Below are positions 9,474 through 18,726 of a stretch of DNA of 64,000 nt, in pieces (the first letter of the stretch is position 1; every line of letters starts with the position of its first letter). The notes below the pieces were generated by a model that was not told the origin of the DNA, did not search any database, and worked only from the letters and a program-made list of their open reading frames with translations. This DNA is from Candidatus Gastranaerophilales bacterium (GTDB lineage Bacteria > Cyanobacteriota > Vampirovibrionia > Gastranaerophilales > Gastranaerophilaceae), in NCBI GenBank assembly GCA_944323955.1, contig CALUUK010000009.1, positions 29,882 to 93,881 on the forward strand, in the 5' to 3' direction. The position numbers and the translations under genes were made by a program.

Positions 9474-9779
9474 TTACTTTAAATATGAAAGTAATGTATT
9501 CATCAGTTCAAATTTTGGTCTGTAACCTGAAAATTGTCCCAGTATTTTGCCGTCTTTGAAAAGAATAAAACTTGGAAATGCGTGAATGTCGTAACGTTGG
9601 GTTATATTTGGATTATCATCAGGATTTATTTCACCGACCCAGATATTATTTTCAGCAATTTCTTTTAAAATCGGTTTTTGTTTCTGGCAATATCCGCACC
9701 AGGGAGCTGTAAATGCAACGAATTTAACACCTTCTTTTATATTTTCGTCAAAATTTTTTTCGTTTAACTCTTGTATCAT
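9474..9779 (-). CDS. Thioredoxin-like protein
   Basis: A 101-residue thioredoxin-fold protein with active site W27-C28-G29-Y30-C31 (CGYC instead of the usual CGPC), a DDNPNITQRYDIHAFPSF segment with the cis-proline before SF, and FKDG near the end. No signal peptide, so it acts as a cytoplasmic disulfide reductase. The Tyr in the dipeptide should alter redox potential compared with CGPC thioredoxins; this is inference. An AAAGGAGA ribosome binding site lies before the ATG. Confidence 0.9.
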   Translation of the reverse strand: MIQELNEKNFDENIKEGVKFVAFTAPWCGYCQKQKPILKEIAENNIWVGEINPDDNPNITQRYDIHAFPSFILFKDGKILGQFSGYRPKFELMNTLLSYLK

Positions 9780-9857
9780 AATCTCTCCTTTTTATAAATA
9801 ACAGATTATGACAGCTGAAATTATATTCCATTCCCCTTTCGGCTCAAATAGGGTGTA

Positions 9858-10337
9858 TTATTTTCTTATTGTAAGTCTTTCCAGTTTTCTTACAAATCTT
9901 GTCGGTTTATTTTCAATGTCTTTTGTAATTGAATCGACCAGTACAGTTTTTGCTCCGAGGAGTTTGCCCGCCAGTATATCGGTTAAAGGGCGGTCGCCGA
10001 CAACTACTGTTTCTTGCGGCTTTATTTCCAGCGAAGTAATAAATTCTTTCATAACTTTTGGCGAGGGTTTGTTTGCACTTCCTATTACGGGAAAATTTGA
10101 TATCGCCTGAACCTTTTCAATATAATTTTTATTTTTATTATTGCTTATAATGGCAATTTTGAAACTTTTACTTAAAGATTCAAATAAAGATAAAACGTTA
10201 TCCGGATATTTCCCTGATTTTGACGGCATTACGGTGCTGTCCAAATCAAATAAAAATATTTTTACTCCGTTTTGTCCGAGTTCGTTGTAGTTTATATCGA
10301 ATAGTGAAACTACGTTGTAATCAGGTTTTAAAATCAT
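9858..10337 (-). CDS. yqeG: YqeG-family HAD IIIA phosphatase
   Basis: A 159-residue HAD-superfamily protein with motif I FLFDLDSTV, motif II IAIISNN, a lysine in ANKPSPK and motif III/IV VVVGDRPLTDILAGK. The family is typical of Firmicutes and cyanobacteria-related lineages; some members act on phosphatidylglycerol phosphate, but the substrate here is not shown. Its ATG overlaps the stop of the U32 gene upstream by four bases, so both are co-translated. Confidence 0.88.
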   Translation of the reverse strand: MILKPDYNVVSLFDINYNELGQNGVKIFLFDLDSTVMPSKSGKYPDNVLSLFESLSKSFKIAIISNNKNKNYIEKVQAISNFPVIGSANKPSPKVMKEFITSLEIKPQETVVVGDRPLTDILAGKLLGAKTVLVDSITKDIENKPTRFVRKLERLTIRK

Positions 10338-11584
10338 CTTAAATTTTTTACTCCAATTGTTCTTGCCAGTGCATACTTATAGTCTTTCGGTGTATTTGAA
10401 AGCTCTAAAAGTGAGATATCATTTGTATTTGAAAGCTCTTTATCTTCGCCTGATTTCTCGTCAATAATTCTCAGAACTTTCGTCCTGAAACATTCTTCAG
10501 GTGTAATTATTTCAATTTCGTCATTTAAAAGAAATTTATTTTTCGTTAATACTTTGTATTTTCCTTCTGTTTTGTCTAAAAATACGCAAAGACAGTCGGC
10601 CCCCGCAAGTCCTTTTGAAATATCATAGCTGTAGCCTTCACTATCGGGTTTATGCAGATAAAATCCTGTTGTATAGCCTCTGTTGCCTATTTTTATTATT
10701 TCATTGTAATTTTCTTCTTTATTTATAGTTCCTGTTTTCATATAATCATCAATAGCTTTTCTGTATGCTTTTGCAACAGCAGATACATAGTAAAGACTTT
10801 TTGTTCGGCCTTCTATTTTAAATGAGTCTATGCCAAGGTCTATAAGTTCAGGAAGATAATTTATTAAAGCAAGGTCTTTCGGGCTTAATATGTGGGTGCC
10901 CTGAGCGTTTTCTTCAATGTCAAAGTATTCGCCTTCTCTTGTTTCTTCTACTAACTTATAGCTCCAGCGGCAAGATTGGGAACAATTCCCGTGATTTGCC
11001 TTCCTTTCGCCCTTTGTCATATAATCACTGATTAAACATCTGCCCGAAAAGGATACGCATTGTGCCCCATGTACAAAAACTTCATATTCTATATCAGGAA
11101 CTTTATTCTTTATTTCCGCAATTTGTTCCAAAGATAAATCTCTTGATAAAACAACTCTTTCGGCGCCTAAATCCTGCCAGAATTTAACTGCTTCATAGTT
11201 TAAAATGTTTGTCTGCGTGCTTACATGCAGCGGAATTTCCGGCATGTATTTTTTTATTATGTTATATACTCCAAAATCCGAAAATAATATGGCATCGGGT
11301 TTTGCTTCATTAATTTTTTCGGCGCTTTCCGCCATTTTCTTAATATCGTTATTATAGGCAAATATATTCAGAGTCAAATATACCTTTTTGTTCATTGAAT
11401 GAGCGAGATTAATGCATTCTTTAAGGTTATCAACAGTGATTAATTCCCCTTTCCTCATAGCACGCAGGCTAAAATCGACCATTCCGAGGTAAACAGCATC
11501 TGCGCCGTAGTGCAAAGCATAATCCAATTTTTCTTTGCTTCCTGCCGGCAGCAATAATTCGGGTCGTTTTAATTTCTTTTCCAT
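10334..11584 (-). CDS. Peptidase U32 family protein (TrhP/RlhA-like tRNA or rRNA hydroxylation)
   Basis: A 416-residue U32-family protein: LLLPAGSKEKLDYALHYGAD at the N-terminus, VFVHGAQCVSFSGRCLIS and NHGNCSQSCRWSY with the cysteines that bind a cluster, and DSFKIEGRTKSLYYV. Long called collagenase-like peptidases, several family members are now linked to hydroxylation of tRNA U34 or 23S rRNA using prephenate-derived chemistry. Which substrate applies here cannot be read. It is the first gene of a pair with yqeG. Confidence 0.85.
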   Translation of the reverse strand: MEKKLKRPELLLPAGSKEKLDYALHYGADAVYLGMVDFSLRAMRKGELITVDNLKECINLAHSMNKKVYLTLNIFAYNNDIKKMAESAEKINEAKPDAILFSDFGVYNIIKKYMPEIPLHVSTQTNILNYEAVKFWQDLGAERVVLSRDLSLEQIAEIKNKVPDIEYEVFVHGAQCVSFSGRCLISDYMTKGERKANHGNCSQSCRWSYKLVEETREGEYFDIEENAQGTHILSPKDLALINYLPELIDLGIDSFKIEGRTKSLYYVSAVAKAYRKAIDDYMKTGTINKEENYNEIIKIGNRGYTTGFYLHKPDSEGYSYDISKGLAGADCLCVFLDKTEGKYKVLTKNKFLLNDEIEIITPEECFRTKVLRIIDEKSGEDKELSNTNDISLLELSNTPKDYKYALARTIGVKNLR

Positions 11585-11589
11585 AAATC

Positions 11590-13056
11590 TTATTCTACTA
11601 TAAATTTGTCTTTTATCATATCATCATATATTTGAAAGGCTATATAATCAGTATCTTTTGATGTTTTTGAATATTTAATTATTTTCTCCATAACATATAC
11701 AATGTCTTTTAATGAACAATGCTTTTGAAGCAGCTTAATTAATATCTCTTTTAATTCATATATATTTAATTGTTGTGATATTATCTTGTATCCTGCGGGG
11801 AAGTAGCCTCTATACAGTTCCAGAAGCGAAAATGTTTCTTCTATTGTAAAAATAAGATTTATATATTTTAATGCTGTTTTTTTCATTATTTCTTTTAAAT
11901 ATTCCACTCCGGAATAAAAGATATTTTTATCAATATCTTTTTCATATTTTTTATTAATTGTATAAAAAGTGCCGAATTCGGTTTCCTTTTTTATATAATT
12001 TTCATTGATTATTATGTTGTATTCTTTTACTTTTTCATCGGTAATTATTAAATCTTCCATACTTATATCAAGATAAAGAATTTCATTGCTATGTAAAAAT
12101 ATTTTATATCCCGTTTTAAATGCAGAAGAGTCCAAAACTCGAATCAACGGAAGTACAAACCCGTATTTGTCTGTTAAGTTTAATCTTACATCCGCAAGTG
12201 CGGGTATAACCAAATTCTTTTGCTCCGGGTCGGCATATATTACTTCATCTCCGCATACATGTATTGAAATTGTATCGGTTCCGAGTCTTCGATAATAATA
12301 ATTGTATGGTTTATAAAATAAATTCATTTTTACAAAAGTTTTTTGTATGTGTATTATTAATCCCGGAAAGACAAAGGATATCAGTATTATTAATATCAGT
12401 ATTATTTTATTTGTTATTTGAAAATAAATATTTTCAGGGTTTAAAAATATTGCCAACAAAAGAGCTGCTATTGAAAAAATAATAACAAAATTTGAAAAAG
12501 AACGAAAATTATCTTTAAAAAATACGAAAGAGTCATAACGTTTGTTGTCTATATATGTGATTTTCTGTTTCATGTATTCTCTGACAATGTTAATTATGGA
12601 AAGAGAATAATCGGTCATATTGAAAGAATGATTATCCGTAATCTTTTTATATTCTTTATCAATCTCTCCGATTATATTTTCAATTATCTCAAGATTGTTA
12701 AATTGTTGCTGCTCAAGTTTGTTTATTTCTTTATCGATTGTTTTTATAAGTGCTTCAAAGAAAAGAGCTTTTTGAAAAGATGTATAAGGCGCATCTTTAT
12801 AAAACAGCAATCTTACGGCTTCAATAATGAGATTTATCAGCATTATGTTAAAATCATATGCTAATTCGGGGTTGTGTATAAATTTTGTATATTTACTGCC
12901 TTTGTTATAAAAAGTATTGAAAATTGAAGGGTAATATTTTCTTGTAACTTCATCAATTATGGCATAATCTTCCTGTGAAGGAATTTCTGCCAGAGTGCTG
13001 TTATAAATTCCGTTGTGAAGTTCATTGATAAATGATTCCGTGTATTTGTTTTTCAT
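11590..13056 (-). CDS. Unrecognised membrane protein
   Basis: About 488 residues if started at ATG 13054-13056; the frame is open up to a TTG at 13119 (509 residues), but the extra 21 residues contain an AAGGAG-like stretch and look like leader. I do not recognise the family. Two adjacent hydrophobic segments (FVIIFSIAALLLAIFL and KIILILIILISFVFPGLII) sit in the middle of the protein, with long, charged, Ile/Tyr/Lys-rich soluble regions on either side. No catalytic motif stands out. It ends six bases before the U32 gene start, suggesting one transcript. Confidence 0.6.
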   Translation of the reverse strand: MKNKYTESFINELHNGIYNSTLAEIPSQEDYAIIDEVTRKYYPSIFNTFYNKGSKYTKFIHNPELAYDFNIMLINLIIEAVRLLFYKDAPYTSFQKALFFEALIKTIDKEINKLEQQQFNNLEIIENIIGEIDKEYKKITDNHSFNMTDYSLSIINIVREYMKQKITYIDNKRYDSFVFFKDNFRSFSNFVIIFSIAALLLAIFLNPENIYFQITNKIILILIILISFVFPGLIIHIQKTFVKMNLFYKPYNYYYRRLGTDTISIHVCGDEVIYADPEQKNLVIPALADVRLNLTDKYGFVLPLIRVLDSSAFKTGYKIFLHSNEILYLDISMEDLIITDEKVKEYNIIINENYIKKETEFGTFYTINKKYEKDIDKNIFYSGVEYLKEIMKKTALKYINLIFTIEETFSLLELYRGYFPAGYKIISQQLNIYELKEILIKLLQKHCSLKDIVYVMEKIIKYSKTSKDTDYIAFQIYDDMIKDKFIVE

Positions 13057-13185
13057 AATAATAGGATAATCTCCCGTTATATTTATTATAAAATAAAAAT
13101 TCTCCTTTTTTACCTTCAAACGGTTATTACTTTATGTTTTATTGCCGATTATAATATTATATCAAAAAACAAGGAGGAACATAAC

Positions 13186-13494
13186 ATGCCTGAATTTTCA
13201 AACCCTTTTGCGGGAAATAACAGCGATAAAATATTAAATGAAAGAGAATTGGTCCGTGCCGTAAGATTTTCTATTGCGGGAGAATTTGAAGCAATACAAC
13301 TTTATGAACAGCTTGCGGATTCTACGGATAATAAACAGGTAAAAACATTATTGAATGAAATTGCCGGTGATGAAAAAGAACATGTCGGTAATCTACTTCG
13401 CCTGTTGAAACTTATTTGTCCCGATGAAAAACAATTCTATAAAGACGGATGGGAAGAGACAGAAGAAATATTAAAATTAAAAGACGAAGATTAA
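13186..13494 (+). CDS. Small ferritin-like (rubrerythrin/encapsulated ferritin-like) protein
   Basis: A 102-residue two-helix ferritin-like protein. AGEFEAIQLYEQL and GDEKEHVGNLLRLL provide a Glu and an ExxH iron-ligand pair. The opening MPEFSNPFAG and overall length resemble ferritin-like proteins packaged in encapsulins or fused to their N-terminus, but no encapsulin shell gene is in the window. Likely role is iron oxidation/storage or redox protection. AAGGAGG at 13170-13176 precedes the ATG, and a hairpin terminator follows. Confidence 0.75.
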   Translation: MPEFSNPFAGNNSDKILNERELVRAVRFSIAGEFEAIQLYEQLADSTDNKQVKTLLNEIAGDEKEHVGNLLRLLKLICPDEKQFYKDGWEETEEILKLKDED

Positions 13495-13517
13495 ATCAGA
13501 ATTTAAATTTAAAAACG

Positions 13518-13557
13518 AATACAGGGCTTAAATATTTAATGCTCTGTATTTTTATTT
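13518..13557 (+). terminator. Hairpin terminator after the ferritin-like gene
   Basis: Arms AATACAGGGC (13518-13527) and GCTCTGTATT (13541-13550) pair over ten bases with one G-U, then TTTATTT follows. It separates the ferritin-like gene from the convergent radical SAM gene and may serve both directions. Confidence 0.75.
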
Positions 13558-13559
13558 AA

Positions 13560-14582
13560 TTAATTTTTCCCGAAAAAGAAATGTAAATTTGCTTTTAATC
13601 TTGTTAGCGGTGATATTTTTCTGCAGTTGTATACTTTATTTTCAATAATTGCATCAGCCCAGGGTTCTTCCATTAATCTTATGTTATAATTTTTAGCCTG
13701 ACGGGCAAAATATTCATATGCTTTTATAACCGATGTTTCTATTGCTTCGTTTTTTGTATTCATCTTGCTTTCAAGATGATTGACAGCTCTCGAAACAGTT
13801 GTAATCCCTATCTCTTTTGCAATATTAAAAAAATTGTCAATTTCGTACTTGTTATCATTTACATTAGGTAAAACAATATATTTTAGTTTTATTTTATGAG
13901 AGTTTTCTTTTGTATCATAGACGTATTGTTTGAGGGTATTTACAACCTCATTAAATTTGTCGGCTCTTTTAATTTTTTTATAAGTTTCTTTTGTACCGCA
14001 GTCAAGAGAAACGCATAAAGAGTTGTTTTTCGGGGCATTTAACATATCGGAAATTAATTTTTCGTACTTAATCCCGTTTGATAATACTTCAAGTCTGCAG
14101 TTTTTCTCTAAAAGTAATTCAAGAATTGACGGAAATTCTTCAAGCATTGTAGGTTCACCGCCCATAAATGCAACAAAACTGTCGGAATTCAGTCTTCCTT
14201 GTTCTATTAATTGTTTAATTACGGGCAGGGCATCGTAATCATCGCTTTTTTTAACTTGTTCATTAAAATCGGAGTGAACCGAACAGTAAAAACAAGCTGC
14301 ATTACAATGTTTCCAATTAAATACGGTAATTTTATATATACTGCCGTCAAATTCTTTCCATTCTTTTAATTCGAGCATAGGGCACTGCCGGCAGCGCTCG
14401 GGAATAATTCCGTTTTTCATTTCTTCAATAAGTTTAAGCCGTCTGTCTTCATTTTTCTGAAAGGCATTATCTTCTTTATATGAGATATATTCAGGCCCTT
14501 CCCATACTTCATTACAGTATTTAAATCCCGAAAAACTAAGGTCTATACTGCCTAAAATATGGCTGCAGCATTTGTACTCCAT
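13560..14582 (-). CDS. Radical SAM protein, class B (N-terminal cysteine module)
   Basis: A 340-residue radical SAM protein. The N-terminal segment has C5-C6, C23 and C64-x2-C67 (a half-SPASM or twitch-like pattern), then the SAM cluster motif C93-x3-C97-x2-C100, GGEP at 141-144, the class marker SLDCGTKETYKKIKR and KYIVLPNVNDNK. The core should bind a 4Fe-4S cluster and cleave SAM; the front cysteines may hold an extra cluster. The substrate is unknown. It is transcribed divergently from the five-gene radical SAM operon, 47 bases away, and opens the nine-gene array. Confidence 0.88.
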   Translation of the reverse strand: MEYKCCSHILGSIDLSFSGFKYCNEVWEGPEYISYKEDNAFQKNEDRRLKLIEEMKNGIIPERCRQCPMLELKEWKEFDGSIYKITVFNWKHCNAACFYCSVHSDFNEQVKKSDDYDALPVIKQLIEQGRLNSDSFVAFMGGEPTMLEEFPSILELLLEKNCRLEVLSNGIKYEKLISDMLNAPKNNSLCVSLDCGTKETYKKIKRADKFNEVVNTLKQYVYDTKENSHKIKLKYIVLPNVNDNKYEIDNFFNIAKEIGITTVSRAVNHLESKMNTKNEAIETSVIKAYEYFARQAKNYNIRLMEEPWADAIIENKVYNCRKISPLTRLKANLHFFFGKN

Positions 14583-14594
14583 AAAATACTCCCT

Positions 14595-14623
14595 TTGGTA
14601 AAAGTATTATAACATGTTATACT
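14595..14623 (+). promoter_or_regulatory. Probable sigma-70 promoter of the radical SAM operon
   Basis: TTGGTA (14595-14600), a 17-base spacer and TATACT (14618-14623) form a good housekeeping promoter. Transcription would start near 14630, leaving only about a dozen bases before the ATG at 14642, so the first gene would have a very short leader. Confidence 0.6.
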
Positions 14624-14641
14624 TGTTTAGTGGGTTCGATT

Positions 14642-15646
14642 ATGACACAAAATTATGCTATATGTACATTCCCGTTTAATGCTGCGCAGATTAATATGTG
14701 CGGTGATGTATATGTGTGTTGTCCGCCCTGGTGCCGTTCTTATTCTTTCGGCAATATATTCGAGCAGTCTTTTGATGAAATATGGAACGGAGAAAGAGCA
14801 AGAGAATTCAGAAGACAGTTTATTAATAATGATTATAAATATTGTAATTTGAATTTGTGTGTTAAAGATTGTTCTAAAAATATAATTTCTTCCGAAACGG
14901 CAGATAAGCCCGAAACATTTATTTTTTGTTATGATTCCGTATGTAACGTAAAATGCATATTCTGCCGCAGCTGCCATGAAAAGCAGGATTTATCGTATTT
15001 TGATGAGAATATGGATTCTATTATTTTAAATATGCTTGAAAATGCTAAAAATGTTGTGCTCTCAGGTGTCGGTGAAGCTCTGTTCAGTCTTCATTCAAGA
15101 AAACTTATTAAAAGAATTTCTCGGTTATTTCCTCAAATTAAGTTCTCATTAATAACGAACGGTATTTTATGTGATAAGAAAAATCTTGATGAACTCGATA
15201 TAACAGATAAACTTTTATCCGTAACGGTTTCCTTGCACGCAGTTAAAAAGCAAACTTATGATAAACTTGTCAAAAACGGCGATTTTGAAGCGGTAATTAA
15301 AAATCTCAGGTTTTTATCGGAGTTAAAAAAACAGGGTAAACTTGAAAAATTTATTTTGAATTTTGTAGTAAATGCTTATAACTACCGTGAAATGGCGGAG
15401 TATATTAAAATAGCAGACTTATACGGTGCCTCCGTAGGTTTTTTGGAACTTTTAAAACTGGAAACAAACGAGAATGTTTTTGATGAATTGAATATATGTA
15501 ATGAAAAACATCCAAAATATAATGATTTTGTTAAGATAATGAAAAATCCGGTTTTTAAAAGCGGAAAATGCACAATAAATGAAGAAATGCTTAACTTAAA
15601 GCCCATATCAATTTTCAAAGTTTTAAAATACAGATTTTTCAAGTAA
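14642..15646 (+). CDS. Radical SAM protein, class A (N-terminal SPASM-like domain)
   Basis: 334 residues from ATG 14642; an in-frame GTG at 14630 would fall on the expected transcription start, so ATG is preferred. The N-terminus has the first half of a SPASM signature: C8-x12-G21-x4-C26, then FGNIFEQSFDEIWNGERA, then C68-x4-C73-x3-C77. The radical SAM motif C101-x3-C105-x2-C108 comes after it. The GGE position reads GVGE. In usual SPASM enzymes this cysteine domain is at the C-terminus, so domain order is inverted. First gene of a five-gene operon of paralogues; substrate unknown. Confidence 0.88.
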   Translation: MTQNYAICTFPFNAAQINMCGDVYVCCPPWCRSYSFGNIFEQSFDEIWNGERAREFRRQFINNDYKYCNLNLCVKDCSKNIISSETADKPETFIFCYDSVCNVKCIFCRSCHEKQDLSYFDENMDSIILNMLENAKNVVLSGVGEALFSLHSRKLIKRISRLFPQIKFSLITNGILCDKKNLDELDITDKLLSVTVSLHAVKKQTYDKLVKNGDFEAVIKNLRFLSELKKQGKLEKFILNFVVNAYNYREMAEYIKIADLYGASVGFLELLKLETNENVFDELNICNEKHPKYNDFVKIMKNPVFKSGKCTINEEMLNLKPISIFKVLKYRFFK

Positions 15647-15673
15647 AATGAAATAAGAATTACGAGGTATAAG

Positions 15674-16657
15674 ATGGCTTATTTATCATGCGAATTTGTC
15701 GAAAACGGGATGTGTTTTATATATGATGCTGCAGTTTTGTGCAGCTATTCAATGTGCATGAAGTTTGAAGCCATTAAAATCATTGAAGATTATAAAGGCG
15801 AACTTTTTGATTGGGAAAAAGTAAAACAAATAAAACAAGAGTATCGCGACAGATTTGCCAAAAATGATATTCCTCCTATATGTCAGGGCTGTCCCAGCCT
15901 TAAAGTTAAAGATTGGAACGGGGATATGCAGCTTAAATATATCCTTATCAATCATTGGGAGAATTGCCAGCTTGATTGTATTTATTGCCATACTCACGAA
16001 AGAAAAAAAGAACTAAATAAAATGAAACCGTGGAAAATTCTTCCCGTGCTAAAAGATGCTTTGAAAAATAATATGCTCAGCAACGAAGGAAACGTTAATA
16101 TAACAGGCGGTGAGCCTACGATATTAAAAGAATTTCCCGATTTAATGAAGTTTTTTCTTAATAAAACAAATATATTCATAATGATAAATACTGCGGCAGT
16201 TGATTATTCAAAATGGATAAGAAAAGCGATTGAACTCAGGCGCGCTGCACCTACCATATCTTTAGATGCAGGCACAAGAGAAACTTATAAAAAAATAAAG
16301 AATGTAGACTGCTTTAAAAAAGTTATCAATAACATAAAAAAATATAAAAAAGGTCTGGATCCCATACAGAACAGTCTTATAGGAATGAAGTATATCTTTA
16401 TACCCGGATATAATGATAATTTGGAAGAAATTCAAAGCTGGCTTAAAATAGTGGAAGATTTGGGTATGACAAATCTTCAGCTGGAACTTGAACATCACTG
16501 GTATGAAAAAAATAAATATTTACCTGATAACATAAAAGAATATATTGATTTGGTTGTTAAATATGTTCATGAACATAAATGTAACTTGTCATACCGTGAA
16601 ATCCTTACGACCTGCGGTTACACGGAAGTGATAAGATACATAGATAACGGCAGATAA
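15674..16657 (+). CDS. Radical SAM protein, class B
   Basis: 327 residues starting MAYLSCEFVE behind GAGGT at 15664-15668. Front cysteines C6, C14, C23, C28 and C70-x2-C73 precede the cluster motif C98-x3-C102-x2-C105; GGEP lies at 145-148 and the class marker LDAGTRETYKKIK and KYIFIPGYNDN follow. It is strikingly similar to the next gene (same MAYLSCE start, same CP-L-VKDW block and ending NLSYREI), which points to a tandem duplication. Second gene of the operon. Confidence 0.88.
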   Translation: MAYLSCEFVENGMCFIYDAAVLCSYSMCMKFEAIKIIEDYKGELFDWEKVKQIKQEYRDRFAKNDIPPICQGCPSLKVKDWNGDMQLKYILINHWENCQLDCIYCHTHERKKELNKMKPWKILPVLKDALKNNMLSNEGNVNITGGEPTILKEFPDLMKFFLNKTNIFIMINTAAVDYSKWIRKAIELRRAAPTISLDAGTRETYKKIKNVDCFKKVINNIKKYKKGLDPIQNSLIGMKYIFIPGYNDNLEEIQSWLKIVEDLGMTNLQLELEHHWYEKNKYLPDNIKEYIDLVVKYVHEHKCNLSYREILTTCGYTEVIRYIDNGR

Positions 16658-16676
16658 CTATGGCGGGAATTTATTG

Positions 16677-17675
16677 ATGGCTTATTTATCCTGTGAATAT
16701 GTTGAAAATGCCGTATGTTTTTTGCAAGATTCCGTTATGATATGCTGTTATGCCTTAAGTATCGGTTATGACGGGCTCTGTATCAGTGATCACTATTTCG
16801 GACAGGAAATTGACTGGGAAAAGGTTATTGAAATAAAACAGAAATTCCGTGACAAATTTTCCCGTAATGATATTCCTAAAGGATGTTCAGAGTGCCCCAG
16901 ACTTAAAGTCAAAGATTGGAAAAACAGCGATAAATTTAATTATATCCTTATAAACCATTGGAATAACTGTAATCTTAAATGTATATATTGTTATACAAGG
17001 GACAGAAAAAAAGAATTTAAAAAAGAAAAACCGTATAAAATCATACCTGCTCTAAAAGATGCAGTTAAAAATAAGCTGCTTACACCTGATTGCTGGATTG
17101 ATATAACAGGCGGCGAGCCTGCTTTATTAAAAGAATTTCCCGATTTGATGAAGTTTATTCTTGAAAATACAACGGCAATCGCACTTGTAAATACTGCCGG
17201 ATTAAATTATTCAAAATGGATAAGAAAAGGGCTTGAAATGGGACGTGTATCTCCCACTATATCATTGGATTCGGGTACAAGAGAAACTTATAAAAAAATA
17301 AAGAGAGTTGATTGTTTTAATAAAGTTATCAGGAATATTCAAAAATATAAAAAAGATTTAGATAGTGTTAATAACAGTTTATTATCTTTAAAGTATATTT
17401 TTATTCCCGGAGTAAACGATAATATTACAGAACTTCAAAACTGGCTAAATTTAACCGGAGATTTAGGTGTGACCAATTTAAAACTTGAAATTGAACACGA
17501 ATGGTATGTTAAAAACAGATATGTTCCTGATTATATAAAAGAGTTTATTGAAGTTGTAAAAGATTATGTTCATAAAAATAAATGTAATTTGTCATACAGA
17601 GAACATCTTGTGCATTACGGCTACAGAGATGAAATCCACTATATAGATAACGGATTATGGTATAATCATAACTGA
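16677..17675 (+). CDS. Radical SAM protein, class B (tandem copy of the previous gene)
   Basis: 332 residues from ATG 16677 (a TTG one codon earlier is less likely, since the upstream paralogue begins MAYLSCE), with GGCGGGA at 16662-16668. It has front cysteines C6, C14, C23-C24 and CSECP, the motif CNLKCIYC, GGEP, LDSGTRETYKKIK and KYIFIPGVNDN. The copies have diverged at many positions, so the duplication is old and both are under constraint. The stop overlaps the start of the next gene (TGATG). Confidence 0.88.
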   Translation: MAYLSCEYVENAVCFLQDSVMICCYALSIGYDGLCISDHYFGQEIDWEKVIEIKQKFRDKFSRNDIPKGCSECPRLKVKDWKNSDKFNYILINHWNNCNLKCIYCYTRDRKKEFKKEKPYKIIPALKDAVKNKLLTPDCWIDITGGEPALLKEFPDLMKFILENTTAIALVNTAGLNYSKWIRKGLEMGRVSPTISLDSGTRETYKKIKRVDCFNKVIRNIQKYKKDLDSVNNSLLSLKYIFIPGVNDNITELQNWLNLTGDLGVTNLKLEIEHEWYVKNRYVPDYIKEFIEVVKDYVHKNKCNLSYREHLVHYGYRDEIHYIDNGLWYNHN

Positions 17676-18703
17676 TGGAAAAACATATTTATTGCCCTAA
17701 TCCGTATATACTTGCAGAAATTATGCCCTATGGGTACGTATATCCTTGCAGCTGCGGCTGGATAAAAGGATATTTTTTCGGTAACATATTTGAACAGTCG
17801 TTTGATGAAATATGGAACGGCGAAAGGGCTCGGGAGTTTAGAAAAAAACTGTATGAAAATGATTTTTCTCTGTGCCCGGGGTGCCAGAATCTTGAAATAC
17901 TTCAAGAAATAAAAGATGAAAAGGCAAAGTTGGTATCTGAACCGCCTGAGCGTATACTTCTGGGACTTGATGAGTATTGCGATGTAAAATGTATTTTTTG
18001 CCGCAGTGAAGATTATAAAATTGATAATAATCTCATTCCCGAAGATAAAAAAGATAAACTTATTGATATATTATCTCCCTGGCTTAAGAATGCTAAATAT
18101 GTTAAAACAAATGCCGTCGGTGAAGTATTCGCAAGTAAAATATCACGCGATTTAATAAAACAAATTGCCGGCAGATTCCCTCATATAAAATTTGAGATTA
18201 TTACAAACGGAATACAGTGTACGCGAGAAAACATTGAAAAGCTGAATATCACTGATAAAATATCAATGATGACGGTATCTTTGCATGCAATTAAAGAAAA
18301 AACTTATAACAAACTTGTAAAAGGCGGAAACTACAAACAGGTAATTGAAAACTTAAAGTATCTGTCCGAACTTAAGAAAGACGGAAAAATTGAACGGTTT
18401 GAACTGCATTTTACCGTTACTGCACTTAATTATAAAGAAATGCCGGATATGATTCGCTTCGCAAGGCAGACGGGTGCAAAAATAAGATTTCTCGGTCTTG
18501 ATTGTTCACGCAATTTAGAAGAATTGTATAAAAAGCTCAATATTCAAGACAAAAATCATCCGAAATATAATGACCTTGTCAGGATAGTGCATTCAAAAGA
18601 ATTTATAAACGCTAAAGATGTTATTGAACAGGGATATGATTATTTTACGGGTCTTGAAAAAATATCTTTAAGGCAAAGAATATTTGACTTTTTGCATAAA
18701 TAA
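17675..18703 (+). CDS. Radical SAM protein, class A (N-terminal SPASM-like domain)
   Basis: 342 residues. The SPASM-like front is clear: C7-x12-G20-x4-C25, FGNIFEQSFDEIWNGERA, then C67-x2-C70. The radical SAM cluster motif is C102-x3-C106-x2-C109. The GGE equivalent reads NAVGE. The C-terminal half carries TVSLHAIKEKTYNKLVKGG and LHFTVTALNYKEM, shared with the other class A members. Translationally coupled to the preceding class B gene (TGATG), so A and B proteins are produced together; a joint complex is possible but unproven. Confidence 0.88.
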   Translation: MEKHIYCPNPYILAEIMPYGYVYPCSCGWIKGYFFGNIFEQSFDEIWNGERAREFRKKLYENDFSLCPGCQNLEILQEIKDEKAKLVSEPPERILLGLDEYCDVKCIFCRSEDYKIDNNLIPEDKKDKLIDILSPWLKNAKYVKTNAVGEVFASKISRDLIKQIAGRFPHIKFEIITNGIQCTRENIEKLNITDKISMMTVSLHAIKEKTYNKLVKGGNYKQVIENLKYLSELKKDGKIERFELHFTVTALNYKEMPDMIRFARQTGAKIRFLGLDCSRNLEELYKKLNIQDKNHPKYNDLVRIVHSKEFINAKDVIEQGYDYFTGLEKISLRQRIFDFLHK

Positions 18704-18726
18704 CACACTTATACTAAAATTTTTTT

